Shown: piece by piece, positions 22,515 to 32,221 of the stretch
Layout of the letters: every line of letters begins with the position of its first letter
How positions within the stretch are numbered: position 1 is the first letter of the stretch
DNA from: Climacium dendroides
Lineage: Eukaryota > Streptophyta > Bryopsida > Hypnales > Climaciaceae
Direction of reading: 5' to 3'
Assembly (NCBI GenBank): GCA_950106755.1
Contig: OX467087.1
Coordinates: 22,696,047 to 22,760,046, forward strand
Length of the DNA: 64,000 bases
Made by a program: the position numbers and the translations under genes
The notes under the pieces: model-generated
Seen by the model: the letters and a program-made list of their open reading frames with translations, nothing else
What the model was told of the DNA's origin: nothing
Databases searched by the model: none

Positions 22515-23687
22515 ATGTCTATAATGAAGTTTTTCATAGTTTTTTTTGTGTTATTGTTTGCAATGCAAACAACTATTTTTGCCGAACCAATAGCAAATAG
22601 AAAGATTGGACCTGGTGGATTTGGAGGAGGTGGTGGCGGTGGTGGAGTTGGTGGACGTGGCGGTATTCCATTTGGTGGACAAGGTGGTATTCCATTTGGT
22701 GGACAAGGTGGTATTCCATTTGGTGGACGTGGTCCATTTGGTGGAAGTGGCAATGATGCACCTTCACCCTCATCTGATGGAAGTAATACAATTCAAGGTC
22801 CATTTGGCAACGGTGGAAATCCATTCGGTAACAGTGGGAATCCATTTGGTAATGGTGGAAATCCGTTCAATAATGGAGGGAATCCATTTGGCAATGGTCC
22901 GTTTGGTGGAAGTGGCAATGATGCACCTTCACCTTCATCTGATGGAAGTGATACAATTCAAGGTCCATTTGGCAATGGAGGAAATCCATTTAGCAACGGA
23001 GGAAATCCATTTGGCAATGGAGGAAATCCATTTGGCAATGGTGGAAATCCATTTGGAAATGGTGGAAATCCATTCAATAATGGGGGGAATCCATTTGGAA
23101 ATGGTCCATTTGGTGGAAGTGAAAATGATGGTGCATCACCACCTTTAAGTGAAGATGTAAGTAACACGGGTCCATTTGGCAATGGAGGTAATCCATTCAA
23201 CAATGGAGGTAATCCATTCAGCAACGGAGATAATCCCTTCAACAACGGAGATAATCCTTTCAACAACGGAGATAATCCATTCAACAACGGAGATAATCCA
23301 TTCAACAATGGAGGTAATCCATTCAACAACGGAGGTAATCCATTCAACAACGGAGGTAATTCTATTAGTAAAGGAGGTAATCTACTCCAAGGCTTTGATC
23401 CAAATACATCTGCATGTCTTAAATTTGGACTAAATTGTAGAGATGGTACTCCTCCAACACCAAAGGCTTCTCCTCTTTCAACATATGATTCAACTTCAAT
23501 TGTTCCAACAACATTGCCAGCTAAACCGCTTGTTGAAGTCATTCCCCCTACAACACAAGTTCCTTCTAGTAGTGGCGTTATAGTAAAAATTCCTTCTAGT
23601 GATGGCACTGTAAAGGAGTACATTTGTCATTGCTACGATGAGTTTCATTGCTATTGCTCTCCACTTCCCATAGGCAATAGCCCTTGA
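22515..23687 (+). CDS. Secreted NPF-heptad-repeat protein, unknown family
   Basis: One exon, 390 aa. Residues 1-23 form a signal peptide: Lys5, a hydrophobic core FFIVFFVLLF, probable cleavage after IFA23. Then come a poly-Gly segment (about 34-50), three GGIPFGGQ-type octads (49-72), and three modules of NGGNPFx heptads with 4, 6 and 8 units (99-126, 154-194, 223-279). Modules 1 and 2 each begin with an acidic GGSGNDAPSPSSDGS-type spacer (76-90, 130-145); module 3 has a diverged one (199-215). The rest (about 295-390) is Ser/Thr/Pro-rich with six cysteines: C301, C308, and a tight CxC-x5-CxC cluster at 371-381. Architecture resembles extracellular glycine-rich proteins with a Cys-rich end, so a cell-wall or apoplastic role is an inference. 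I recognise no family. The 18 NPF motifs match the EH-domain ligand, but the signal peptide argues against cytosolic binding. Transcription is not shown. Confidence 0.7.
   Translation: MSIMKFFIVFFVLLFAMQTTIFAEPIANRKIGPGGFGGGGGGGGVGGRGGIPFGGQGGIPFGGQGGIPFGGRGPFGGSGNDAPSPSSDGSNTIQGPFGNGGNPFGNSGNPFGNGGNPFNNGGNPFGNGPFGGSGNDAPSPSSDGSDTIQGPFGNGGNPFSNGGNPFGNGGNPFGNGGNPFGNGGNPFNNGGNPFGNGPFGGSENDGASPPLSEDVSNTGPFGNGGNPFNNGGNPFSNGDNPFNNGDNPFNNGDNPFNNGDNPFNNGGNPFNNGGNPFNNGGNSISKGGNLLQGFDPNTSACLKFGLNCRDGTPPTPKASPLSTYDSTSIVPTTLPAKPLVEVIPPTTQVPSSSGVIVKIPSSDGTVKEYICHCYDEFHCYCSPLPIGNSP
22660..23375 (+). repeat. 24-bp and 21-bp coding minisatellites
   Basis: Inside the coding region, a 24-bp unit repeats three times (about 22660-22731) and a 21-bp unit coding for GGNPFxN repeats in three blocks up to about 23375. 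Third-base differences separate the blocks. The four GDNPFNN units (about 23226-23309) are nearly identical, which suggests recent local unequal crossover or slippage. Because units are multiples of three, length changes keep the frame. Confidence 0.85.
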
Positions 23688-25730
23688 AGACTTCAATTAT
23701 TTTTTTTAACTCCTACTAATTTTTAGTAGATTTGAATTTAATGATAGACTCAATTCAATTCGGCTTGTTGCATAGATACTTGCCCAAATTTTCCATGTAA
23801 AAATGTATTCATTACATTGATAAAAGTTTATTTTCAAAAATTGGTGTTGAGAGATATTATTGGCAATGGATTTTATTTAATATTTTTTTTTGCAACATTA
23901 GTATATGAAGGAGTAAATACCCATGTGTACATACTCTTGGATTTTATTACCGGGCTTCATTAAGTATCAAGTGGTTTGAAAATCAAAACATTTTAAGTTT
24001 GGTATGCAACTCTTAAAACTCACTGGCTTAATAACTAAAACTCACACAAATTATCTATTTTTTACAGAATCTCATTGAGGTTAACACATGCATGAAACAT
24101 AAGATTGAGGTGGTAGAGTATTCTACCTTCCATGCTCAAAGAGATTTGAGTTTCTTCAAGCAAGCAAATAGACAAGAGGAAGAAATTGACCCTTGAATAC
24201 CATGAAAGGGAGATCGTATCAATTTGTTTAGTACATGCATTGTTAGATCTAATACACAAAAAAACTCAAAACTCAAAAATGCAGAGAATGACATATGCAA
24301 ATATGAACAACTTTGATTTTGAGATGGCCTATGTGACATTTATTTCAAGAGTTGGGTTATAGGTGTCTTAAAGTGGTTTATTCTCCTTCTTTACATTTGC
24401 AATGGAATTTCAAACTTCACTTTAATTAAATTGGCAGGATTCCACAATTTGGCACTTTTTTGTAACACACGAAACCACAAAAGTAAATCTATCAATTGGA
24501 CCCAGTTTTAGAGCTTTGTGCATATGAATGTCACAGTTTCTGCAGTCCAGAGCAAGCAACCACCAAGTAAATCTAGATTAGTCCTAACTTTAGATCATTT
24601 CGCAAATGAATGTCACAATTTCTTGAGAGTCCACAGCACACAACCCAAAATGCAAATCTACACCAGTTCTGCTTCTCACTTCTCAGAGCTCTGAGCAGGT
24701 GCATGTCCAAAACGTGACACTCACAATCACGTCACTGATTTAACAAAACTGACACTCTTTTCTTTCCACGAGTTCCGTGGCCGTGAGTTTCTGCACATCC
24801 ACGGCGCATTGCGAAGTGGAGGGCCGTGACTCGTGAGCAGAGCACAGCCACAAGGACGGAGCCCTTGACTTTGCATGAAGCAATCCAAACTGTCACAGTA
24901 GTTGATGATGATGCGAGTGTCAACTTCCGATGCAAATCCCGCCCCTACCAGCAACTATCAATGTACCCAACATTGGCAGTCTGCACATGCCTTGTCCTCC
25001 CATCTCTACCAAGTCCACTCTGTGCACGACAAAAACCATCACTCCACAACCTCAAGGCTTTCACAATCGTTATCAGCCTTACCCACTCCGTTGGCGTCAC
25101 CGAAAAACCCACAAGTTTCGGCAACGAACCAAGCCTTGACATTCATTGCAACAACTGAAAAGAGGGGTCACGTTTGTTAGATTGTCAGAATTTCACAAAA
25201 CTGGCGTCCATGGTAAAAGGGTTTACAAGAAGGAACTAGTGCAGTTCTAAGCTGAACCTCACATCTACTCATGTCCCATGGCACACAGCAGGTGTTTTAA
25301 GACTTCAGAATTCAGGCGTAGTCTAACTTTTATTCATTAAGAGAAAAAATCACGAACCATATTTGCTTAGACTTTGGACACTGTGAAATGCACCGATTTA
25401 ACGAATATGACGTTTTGAGAGACACAAGAAGAACCTGTGAAGAGGTAAGGGCCTTACAATACACTTCACGTGTGCAAACTGTACCAATAGAAGGGAAGGC
25501 AACCAACCTCAAAACCCTGATGAAATACCATAAGAAAACAAACGAAGTAAGGATCATAGCACACTGTAAAGAAACTGAACAAAGTTGCGTTTAATTGATT
25601 TGTATTCTGGCTTCAATAGTCCAGTCTGTCCCTACACGTTGCTTTTCAGTTCCTACCCCTATGCAACCCCATCAATCGATGCCAGTCCAAACTAATTGGT
25701 TGCTGTCCTTCAGAGAGATGACTATTATAC
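23688..25730. other. Intergenic between genes 2 and 3, no gene seen
   Basis: The first part is the AT-rich 3' flank of the repeat-protein gene. At about 24640-25160 composition turns GC-richer, with overlapping short frames on both strands, none longer than 110 codons and none recognisable. No inverted or tandem repeat stands out before 25731. Confidence 0.4.
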
Positions 25731-26270
25731 AACTCGGGAGTGAGTCTAACCCCGAGGCAAATTCTAATTAAGCGATCACAGCTATTTGAAGTGTCTAATC
25801 AGAGAGAGAAACCGAAAGGGTATAGTCCATTCCAAGGCTTGGTATCACTCGTATCCCAACCACACTGTAACAAGGCCTGATTGAAAACCTTGCATGCTCT
25901 GTCTGTGGAAGCAAAAAACTCGGGAATCAGTGCACCCCCAAGGCAAATTCCAATAAGCGATCACATCTAATCCCCGAGGAGGAATGTCTCTGCCAAGAAA
26001 TGTACCATACGTGTAGATCCTAAGGCTTGGATTCTCACTCGCATCACAACCACACGCAAGGCTTCATTGAAAGCCTTGCATGATCTGTCTGCGGAAGCAT
26101 AAAACTCAGGAATCAATCTAACCCCAAAGCAAATTCCAATAAGCGATCACATCTAATCCCCAAAGTGGAATGTATCTGCAAAGAAATGTACCAAAAGTGT
26201 ACATCCCAAGGCTTGGATATCCCAACCACAACTAGGCTCGATTGAAATCCTTCCAAGCTCGATCTCGCGA
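25731..26270. repeat. 186-bp tandem repeat beside gene 3
   Basis: Three units start at 25731, 25917 and 26103, exactly 186 bp apart, each opening with AACTCGGG or AACTCAGG, then AAGCAAATTCCAATAAGCGA-type sequence. Later in the unit come 'aaggcttgg' and 'gaaaaccttgcatg'-type blocks. The third unit is shortened near 26270. The array ends about 80 bp from the stop codon of the minus-strand CFL1-like gene, so on that strand it lies in or just past the 3' untranslated region. Although 186 is a multiple of three, no long open frame runs through it. Confidence 0.75.
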
Positions 26271-26352
26271 CGCATTCAATGGTCTCACCGGATCACAGAC
26301 GCAAAATAAGTGGCAAAGTAAGCTACAGTCGCAAGTGCACAGCCAAAGTGCG

Positions 26353-27627
26353 TCAAGTCGTGCACCAGCTCCAAGTGGGACTAGAGCTTTCATCCCCGCG
26401 ATGCCTCTTCGCCACCGGCGCTTGCGGCAGCTGCAGCAGCACATCCGTGTTCCCGCACTTGGGACAACACGGGTGCGCCTTGGACAACATCACATACATC
26501 AGACAGCTCTGGCACCCCACCGTGACCATCACCTCTCCTGACGGCGACGACGATGGCGCACAAGCAGATTCAAACATTCCCCACCCTCGTCGCGGTTGCT
26601 GCTGCACCTCGTCGTCGTCGCCTTCGTAGCTCATCGCCGAGGGCGAGGTGAAGCATTCCGAGTCCGAGCCTTGCGACGACATGCTCGGGGAGGACTCTGC
26701 ATTACACGCGGCGTCCGAAGTTGCAAGTCGTGGGAAATTCGATTCCCGAGAGGATGACAGAAGAGAGAGGGCGGTGGAGAGCGTGGTGGAGATAGATCGC
26801 TTGCGAGTTAAAGGGCTGAGACAGTTGGAGCGCTCGAGCGCGCGGCGCACCTTCTCCATGGTGCACACGCTGCTGTCGTCGTGGTAGGGAGGCAGGAGGG
26901 CGCGCACGGTGGTGCCGGGTAAGTTGAGGGACAATTCCAACGAGTGCTCGTCGTCGGAGGTCGTTGTGGTTGTAGTTTCGGTGGCGGAAGAGTCTCCGTC
27001 GGTGGCGGTGGCAAGCGTCCATGGGAGTCGTGATGGTGGTGGTGTCGCGCGCTTCAGTTTCTTGCTTACGCCTTCGTCGTTGGCATTGGTGTGTTCTGGG
27101 GAAAGCGAGATCGAGATAAGCCCGATGCGCTGGGTCGCGGGCGGGCCGACGGCTTGGTGGTGGCGGGGGTCGCGGTACGTCAAAGTGCCCGAGTTCCAAT
27201 CCTTGAAGTAGATGAGACCAGACTGCAAATCCAACAAAGGCAAAACGCTCCCACAATCAGAATTTAAAACTCAACTCAACTCCACCAAACAAATTCAGTT
27301 GAACCATGAGCACAACCAACCAAAACCAAAACCAAAACCAAAGAAAGACACACACAGATCCAAGACGACGGCCAAAGCGCGAGCTTTCCCAATCCATCTA
27401 TCGTGCATGAGTGCAGCAATCTTGTGTCAGAATTCCAACGAATTAGTGAGATTCAAGAAATACTGCAACACTCTCCTAATAATTCATACCTTGAGGTCCA
27501 GGCACTTCTCCCAACCACACGGAAGCTGGGGCTCCGGCTGAAGTGCGCAGGACGCGAGGTAATCCCCGCGCCGCGACTCCATCAACGCAGACTCCTGCGC
27601 TGCTCGCTCACGAACCATGACCCCCAT
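26353..27627 (-). CDS. CFL1-like WW-domain protein, two exons
   Basis: Exons 27627-27490 and 27222-26353 (267-bp intron, AAG/GTATGA donor, TTGCAG acceptor, phase 0) give 335 aa. The start is the first ATG after an in-frame TGA at 27678-27676 and has a good context (A at -3, G at +4). The WW domain spans about 35-66, with W39, an IYF stretch (50-52) and P65; the second Trp is Y62. An EAR-like LELSLNL lies at 141-147, VCTME at 165-169, ALSLLS at 197-202, and the C-x2-C-x12-C-x2-C knuckle at C283, C286, C299 and C302. Basic patches (KKLKR near 100, KRHR near 318) may aid nuclear import. It shares the intron-1 position, motif order and knuckle spacing with gene 1, but has a shorter N-terminus and lacks intron 2. 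The family role is as for gene 1: probable nuclear regulator of epidermal or leaf development, by homology. Confidence 0.85.
26753..26772 (-). promoter_or_regulatory. miR156-type target site in CFL1-like mRNA
   Basis: On the minus strand (sense for this mRNA) the codons for ALSLLS read GCCCTCTCTCTTCTGTCA. This pairs with miR156 positions 1-13 without mismatch, fails at 14, matches at 15, 17 and 18, and fails at 16, 19 and 20. The mismatch at 14 also occurs in the usual SPL target sites, which likewise encode ALSLLS. The corresponding part of gene 1 has no such site. Regulation is a hypothesis; the site is imperfect at its 5' end and lies in a serine-rich, CT-rich stretch. Confidence 0.4.
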
Positions 27628-28500
27628 GATCTCAATTGATCGAATCAAACCCACAACCCCACTCTCCTCACACAATCAATGGAATTCCTCCCACTCTCTC
27701 TCGCTCTCTCTCTCCCTGCGCTTGCAACCAAACCAGGTCACGTACATATCACACTGACAACTCAGCTCAGGACGGAAGAGGAAATTCTCGCCTCGGTTGT
27801 CGCTCCAGGAGAACTAACTTCCTAGAGGAAGGAAGCGGAAGCAATATATTTGATAAAAAAAAAAACACGCGCGCTGCAAGCAAGCAAGCAAGCAGCAGCA
27901 GCAGCACAGAATCCCAAAAGGCTTCGAATGCAAATATGACCGCCAGGGAATGGGATTGCTGCGCTCATATAGGCGCTCCCCAATCTTTCTGTTACTGTAG
28001 ATTCTTCGTCCGGGTTCGTGACTGGGGACACGGCGTGAAATCTAGAGGAGTGGGTGATTTGGGGCTCGACGCCCCAGTCAACAGAGAGGTGGTGACCTTG
28101 TGTGCAACCGTGGCAACGTACCAACTGGTGGGGTATCAGCTCTGGAAGTCTGGATGCACTCCTCTGGACTTATTTACTGTTCATTATATTCCTAGCGGCT
28201 TTTTCTTCTCCGGCTTTACGAGCAGATGTCGCTTCTGGTACCTTTTCTTCCTACCGGCGGCAGGCCTTTCTTTTTCTTTCGGGTGGCTTCTCCCTTTGGG
28301 GGGAGTGGGGGCAAAGGTCCATAGCTTCGCTTGCGGTTAAGTTGGGTACCTCCGAAACCGCCACTTTCTTGCTACTGTGCGTAGTTACTATTGTTAGTCG
28401 GGTTCAATTTTCATATTTTCTTTGTTGGGAAGTGAAAGGAGGTTCTAACCCACCAAAGAACTTGACATTTGGATACTTTATGGAGAAGTTATGAAGGGTC
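27628..28500 (-). promoter_or_regulatory. Upstream region of the minus-strand CFL1-like gene
   Basis: GC-richer than the surrounding DNA and free of a believable frame. On the sense (minus) strand it has a GA-rich leader tract (27692-27716), then GCAA and GCA tandem repeats (about 27875-27905). GAGA-type tracts near the start are common in plant leaders and promoters. I could not single out a TATA box or start site. Confidence 0.4.
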
Positions 28501-30145
28501 AAAGTTTTTTTTGGTACATGTTGTAAATTTTTTTGTCAACATGCATACATATTGATTTTGGACGTGTACAAAGAGTGATGATGGTGAGTTTAGGCAGGGT
28601 GTGATTTTTGGACATACACACCTTGACTTCTAGTAGAGAGCAGCATTCCATCCACTAAAGTATGTGCACCTACAATTGAACCTAATTACAATTGAGCAAA
28701 GTAACAATTATTAAACATGATTGATTTTAATTAGGTCTTGTTGGCAACTAAAACTAAAAGGAGATTCCAACATACTTTTACATGCATTATTTGGACACCA
28801 TATGAATGTTATGAATTTTTAAAAGTATAATATCTAAGTGTACTAAAAAACAATGCTAGACTCTCACAAATTTTCATTTTTAGATTGCATACATCTTGGC
28901 TAATCAATATTTAAGAAAAGGTAACTCTTTTTGGTCCAAATAAAGGGGTTGCATTTTAGGTAGTAGTAGTGATTGTGGGTGCACATACCTTAGGGTGGAT
29001 TATGAAGTTTTTTATTGAAAGCATCTTGTAAGAGTTATGTAAATAGATGAAGTTTATCTACATATGTTGAAAAATCAATTTTTGTCTATTCTTTAGCTAA
29101 TGACTACCTTGGTTGTTTTGTGTTCCACAATATGGGTATAAGGTTTTAAATTAGTTCATATATGGATAATCTTTGGTGAATTCTATTTTAAAAAATGTAA
29201 TTAAGAAGCAAAGGGGTAGTCTCACATAAACATTGCATATATGGCTAAAGGTGTAATGATATACATGTTCCAAAAGTTCTTCACTAAATAGGGGCCAATG
29301 TTTTTTAAGAAACAAAACACTAAAAGCTAGTATTTTCAAGTATAATATTGTTACATGTTTTATGCAATTGTTTAACTACAATATCTATTCCTTATAGATT
29401 TGTAGAATTCTACTTAGATAGCAAAACTTATTCCACTACAATGCCAAAAATTGATATTAAATGTAGGGTCAAAGTTACAATATTATCATCAACTGTAAAG
29501 ATTTCTTTTATGTGCATAGATAATTTGTAGTGGAAAATAACTTTTTTGTAATTATTAGTGCCCATAATACATAACTTTGGTCCTAACACTATTATGAATG
29601 GAGAATCTATTGGAGGTACTTCAACTATCCATGTATAAGAGATAAAGACATGATAGTAAGGGCTATTTTTGTTGCCTCCTTTTGAAGGTAGACTCTAGTA
29701 GCACCTACAATAATTTTAGTTTTTGGTGAAGTTGCTTACAAGAAAACTATCATGTCTTATGTGGGACTTTGGAGAAACCTATACAAGGACTTTTCAAGAC
29801 CAATGCTTACAACAATGGATGCCTCCTCTAAGAGCCTCCGACCATGTACTAGTGGATGGATGCATCACTAATACTAGAATATTGCAAGGAATATTGAAAG
29901 CACTGTTATGTCCCTTCTACAATGTGGAATGCACTAATATCAATGGAACTCATTCTCCCACTTCTACACTCACCAATGATCGATGGAACTCTTTTTGTCT
30001 TTCAGTACTTTTTTTGCCCAGTGGACTCACATGGCAAGAGACCCTAACAATAAAGGGAGTCACAATGACAAAGCTCCAATTCAACGAGTTTATTGAACTT
30101 TCTTCTCCACTCAAAATACTGACCCCTACTATTGTGAATCACCCT
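28501..30145. other. AT-rich intergenic DNA, no gene seen
   Basis: The longest frame (29723-30172, plus strand) has no recognisable domain and ordinary AT-rich composition, so I do not call it. An imperfect 99-bp inverted repeat with CACTACAA ends lies at 29434-29532, but its flanks are themselves inverted rather than duplicated. Confidence 0.4.
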
Positions 30146-30277
30146 AAGAGCAGTCCTACAACAACAACTTGAAGCAATACTGGAAAAGTTTTGCACCATT
30201 GATCTTCTAATGAGGAATGTCCACCATTGATTTGCTTCCCAGTGTTGCTTCAGCGTGTTGCTCTGGGGCTGCTCTAA
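30146..30277. mobile_element. AGAGCAG-ended inverted-repeat element
   Basis: The left end TAAGAGCAGTCC and the reverse complement of the right end TTAGAGCAGCCC are followed by matching 'ttgaagcaatactgg' and 'ctgaagcaacactggg' blocks, giving arms of about 45-50 bp. The element is about 130 bp. I see no clear target duplication. Similar ends occur at 39464-39818. The superfamily is not assigned. Confidence 0.5.
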
Positions 30278-31794
30278 TCAAAGTCATATCAAGGTCACTA
30301 ACTCTGATGAAGCAAGGATTTTTCAGATTTTCGTGGCAACTTCATTCCTTCGTGAGGAGCTGCGGAGTGGATTGCTAGCCAGGCGGTGGATTGAATTGGG
30401 CACATGACCAATTATTCTTCCCAGCCTTGATATATGGAGAACGAGAGAGAGAGAGGGAGAGCCTTCATGATAAAAGGTTGCGCACACTCATGATCTCTGT
30501 CGTCGAGATGTTTTTTCAGCTAAAATATTGAAAGAAAGCGTACGTTTCCAGTGACACATGCGCATATGATTTGCCATGGGAAAAGCCACACACACGCGCC
30601 TATAATCGACCCCTCCTTCCCTTCTGCTGCCCGAATATTCCCCGGCATTGCAGGAACTCAAAACCAGGCGTGATTGGATCAATCAACCAAGAAATGCGGT
30701 GGTGAGTTTAATGTGAATTTTGACTTGCTGCATGATTGAAATCATTTCTTTCCCACGATTCATCAGTCTTGGTCCAAGTCAGTCCTGTCCATAGCGTTGG
30801 CTAATTCCACCCCAAGAATCTACTCGTGTGCAGTGAAATACATATATATAAAAACTCCCCGGCTTTTCCTTGGCCGGGCGTCCCCTGTGTGTCAGAGACG
30901 AATATGCTCTCGATTCCAGCTCCCTTCAATATTGCCGTGTTCCTCACATGAAGGAGGGCTTTCTGACAGCCTTCACTAAAAATGCATCGTTAAGATCATG
31001 GGATTACTTACGGGGATTGTGTTTTCAAGCCCAAGCGATGCATGAATTTGCTAATCAGGAAGCGTTGGTGCCATTAATGAAATCGGGAATATTTGCGACT
31101 ACAGGAGGATCGTCGGAGATGATGATGATGATGAGCAGGTCCGCGGTCCGCCTGGAACCTGTGTTGCTGAAACTGTTGCTAAACCGTGCCTGAATTCTAG
31201 CTGCTAATTTGAAGTTTTGGAACTGGGTTCAATCGATTCAAGCGCCCGCACGGGTTGGCGGCCTATACGTACGTACAGGAAGCTAAATTCGGAGGAGCTG
31301 GGGATAGTATTGGAGCTATCAATTCTGGCCAGTCCCAAATGGAGCAGCCCTAAGCTTAGGTGTGGAGCTCCCGAAGCTTTAGCGGAGCCAGCAGGGCTAT
31401 TTTCGCCCGTCGCCAAGTCTGGTGGGTTTTGGTTTCGGGGGCCAGTGTGTAAATGTCAGGCAGTCACGTTGGGCCCATGAGTGGCCAACGAATCGGATCA
31501 GCTCTGCAGGCCCTGCAGGCCCTGCAGCTGGGTCCGATTAACAGTGAAGAATTTCACGCCACTCCGGAGCTCCCGTCCCGACTGACTGACGCTGGAAACC
31601 TTTTGGGTGGAAGATGGCCACTGATGGCCCGAAAGTTAGAGAGACGGACCCTTCCGCCAATTCCATTAATGCCAAACGAACCTCCGCTTCTGCACGACTG
31701 GTTGGCTCAGTGGCGGACTTGGAGCCTTCAGTTGAACCCACGGGCGCTACGGGTGCTACGGGCGCTAACTTAAACTTTTCTCTCTGGAAGGCCA
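30278..31794. other. GC-richer patch, possible gene relic or promoter
   Basis: Composition differs sharply from the AT-rich surroundings. It holds a TATA-like string (30843-30854), a CCCGGC/GCCGGG stem (30858-30878), three 'ctgcaggcc' units (31504-31530) and three 'gggcgctac' units (31741-31768). Short frames overlap on both strands. One plus-strand frame from 31614 runs up to the border of the fold-back element at 31795, so that element may have inserted into older sequence. No protein family is recognised. Confidence 0.35.
30843..30854 (+). promoter_or_regulatory. TATA-box-like element
   Basis: TATATATAAAAA at the AT-to-GC composition switch, followed by C-rich DNA, is what a plant core promoter would look like. 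No coding region downstream supports it, so it could be chance or drive a non-coding transcript. Confidence 0.25.
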
Positions 31795-32221
31795 GTATTG
31801 CCCCATCCAAGGGTAAATGTAAAAACTTCCCAATATTTTGTGCCGCTTGAATTTTGTGTTCCGAAAGCTCCCTGGCAAAATTGGGGCCTCTGATTGCAAC
31901 TATGAATTCAGAAATTTGTAAATTTTATCATATGCAGCAGGAATTAAAAATTCCACAATTTTTTGCAAGGATAAAACTTGGGGCAATACATGGGTCTATT
32001 CTCTGTGGCCATCATTTTGGGCCAAGGTGGATTGACCCATATATTGCCCATGTAGAAAACATTGAAAATTTTTACTTGCCATACATGATAAAATTTACAA
32101 ATTCTGAATTCATATTTACAATCAAAGGCCAAATTATTGCCAAAGGGCTATTGGAACACTAAATTTAAGCGGCACAAAATAGGGGGTAATTTCTTACGTT
32201 TACCCTTGGATGGGGCAATAC
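31795..32221. mobile_element. Fold-back element, 427 bp
   Basis: The ends GTATTGCCCCATCCAAGGGT and its complement are followed by long imperfect arms. Both arms carry TTTTGTGCCGCTT, 'gtgttcc', a 'ctctgattgcaa/ctttgattgtaa' block and 'aatttgtaaattttatcatatg', over about 190 bp per side with a short central spacer. An internal GGGCAATACATGGGTC phrase repeats just outside the right end. The arm core is shared with 3371-3798 and 43301-43568. No coding capacity. Confidence 0.75.

Noticed and set aside
22958..23623. A 221-codon open frame on the minus strand across the repeat-protein gene
   Set aside because: It arises because the in-frame 21-bp repeat is stop-free on both strands; it has no start context, no domain, and is Leu/Pro monotony. 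The plus strand has a signal peptide and a cysteine tail.
29434..29532. Fourth CACTA-ended element
   Set aside because: The CACTACAA ends are inverted, but beyond about 11 bp the arms do not pair and the flanks extend the palindrome instead of showing a 3-bp duplication.
29723..30172. A 149-codon plus-strand frame
   Set aside because: No recognisable domain, AT-rich like its surroundings, and it overlaps the start of an inverted-repeat element.
30900..31000. A miR159/319-star-like string 'agctcccttcaat' near 30918
   Set aside because: No complementary arm within several hundred bases, so no MIR hairpin can be drawn.
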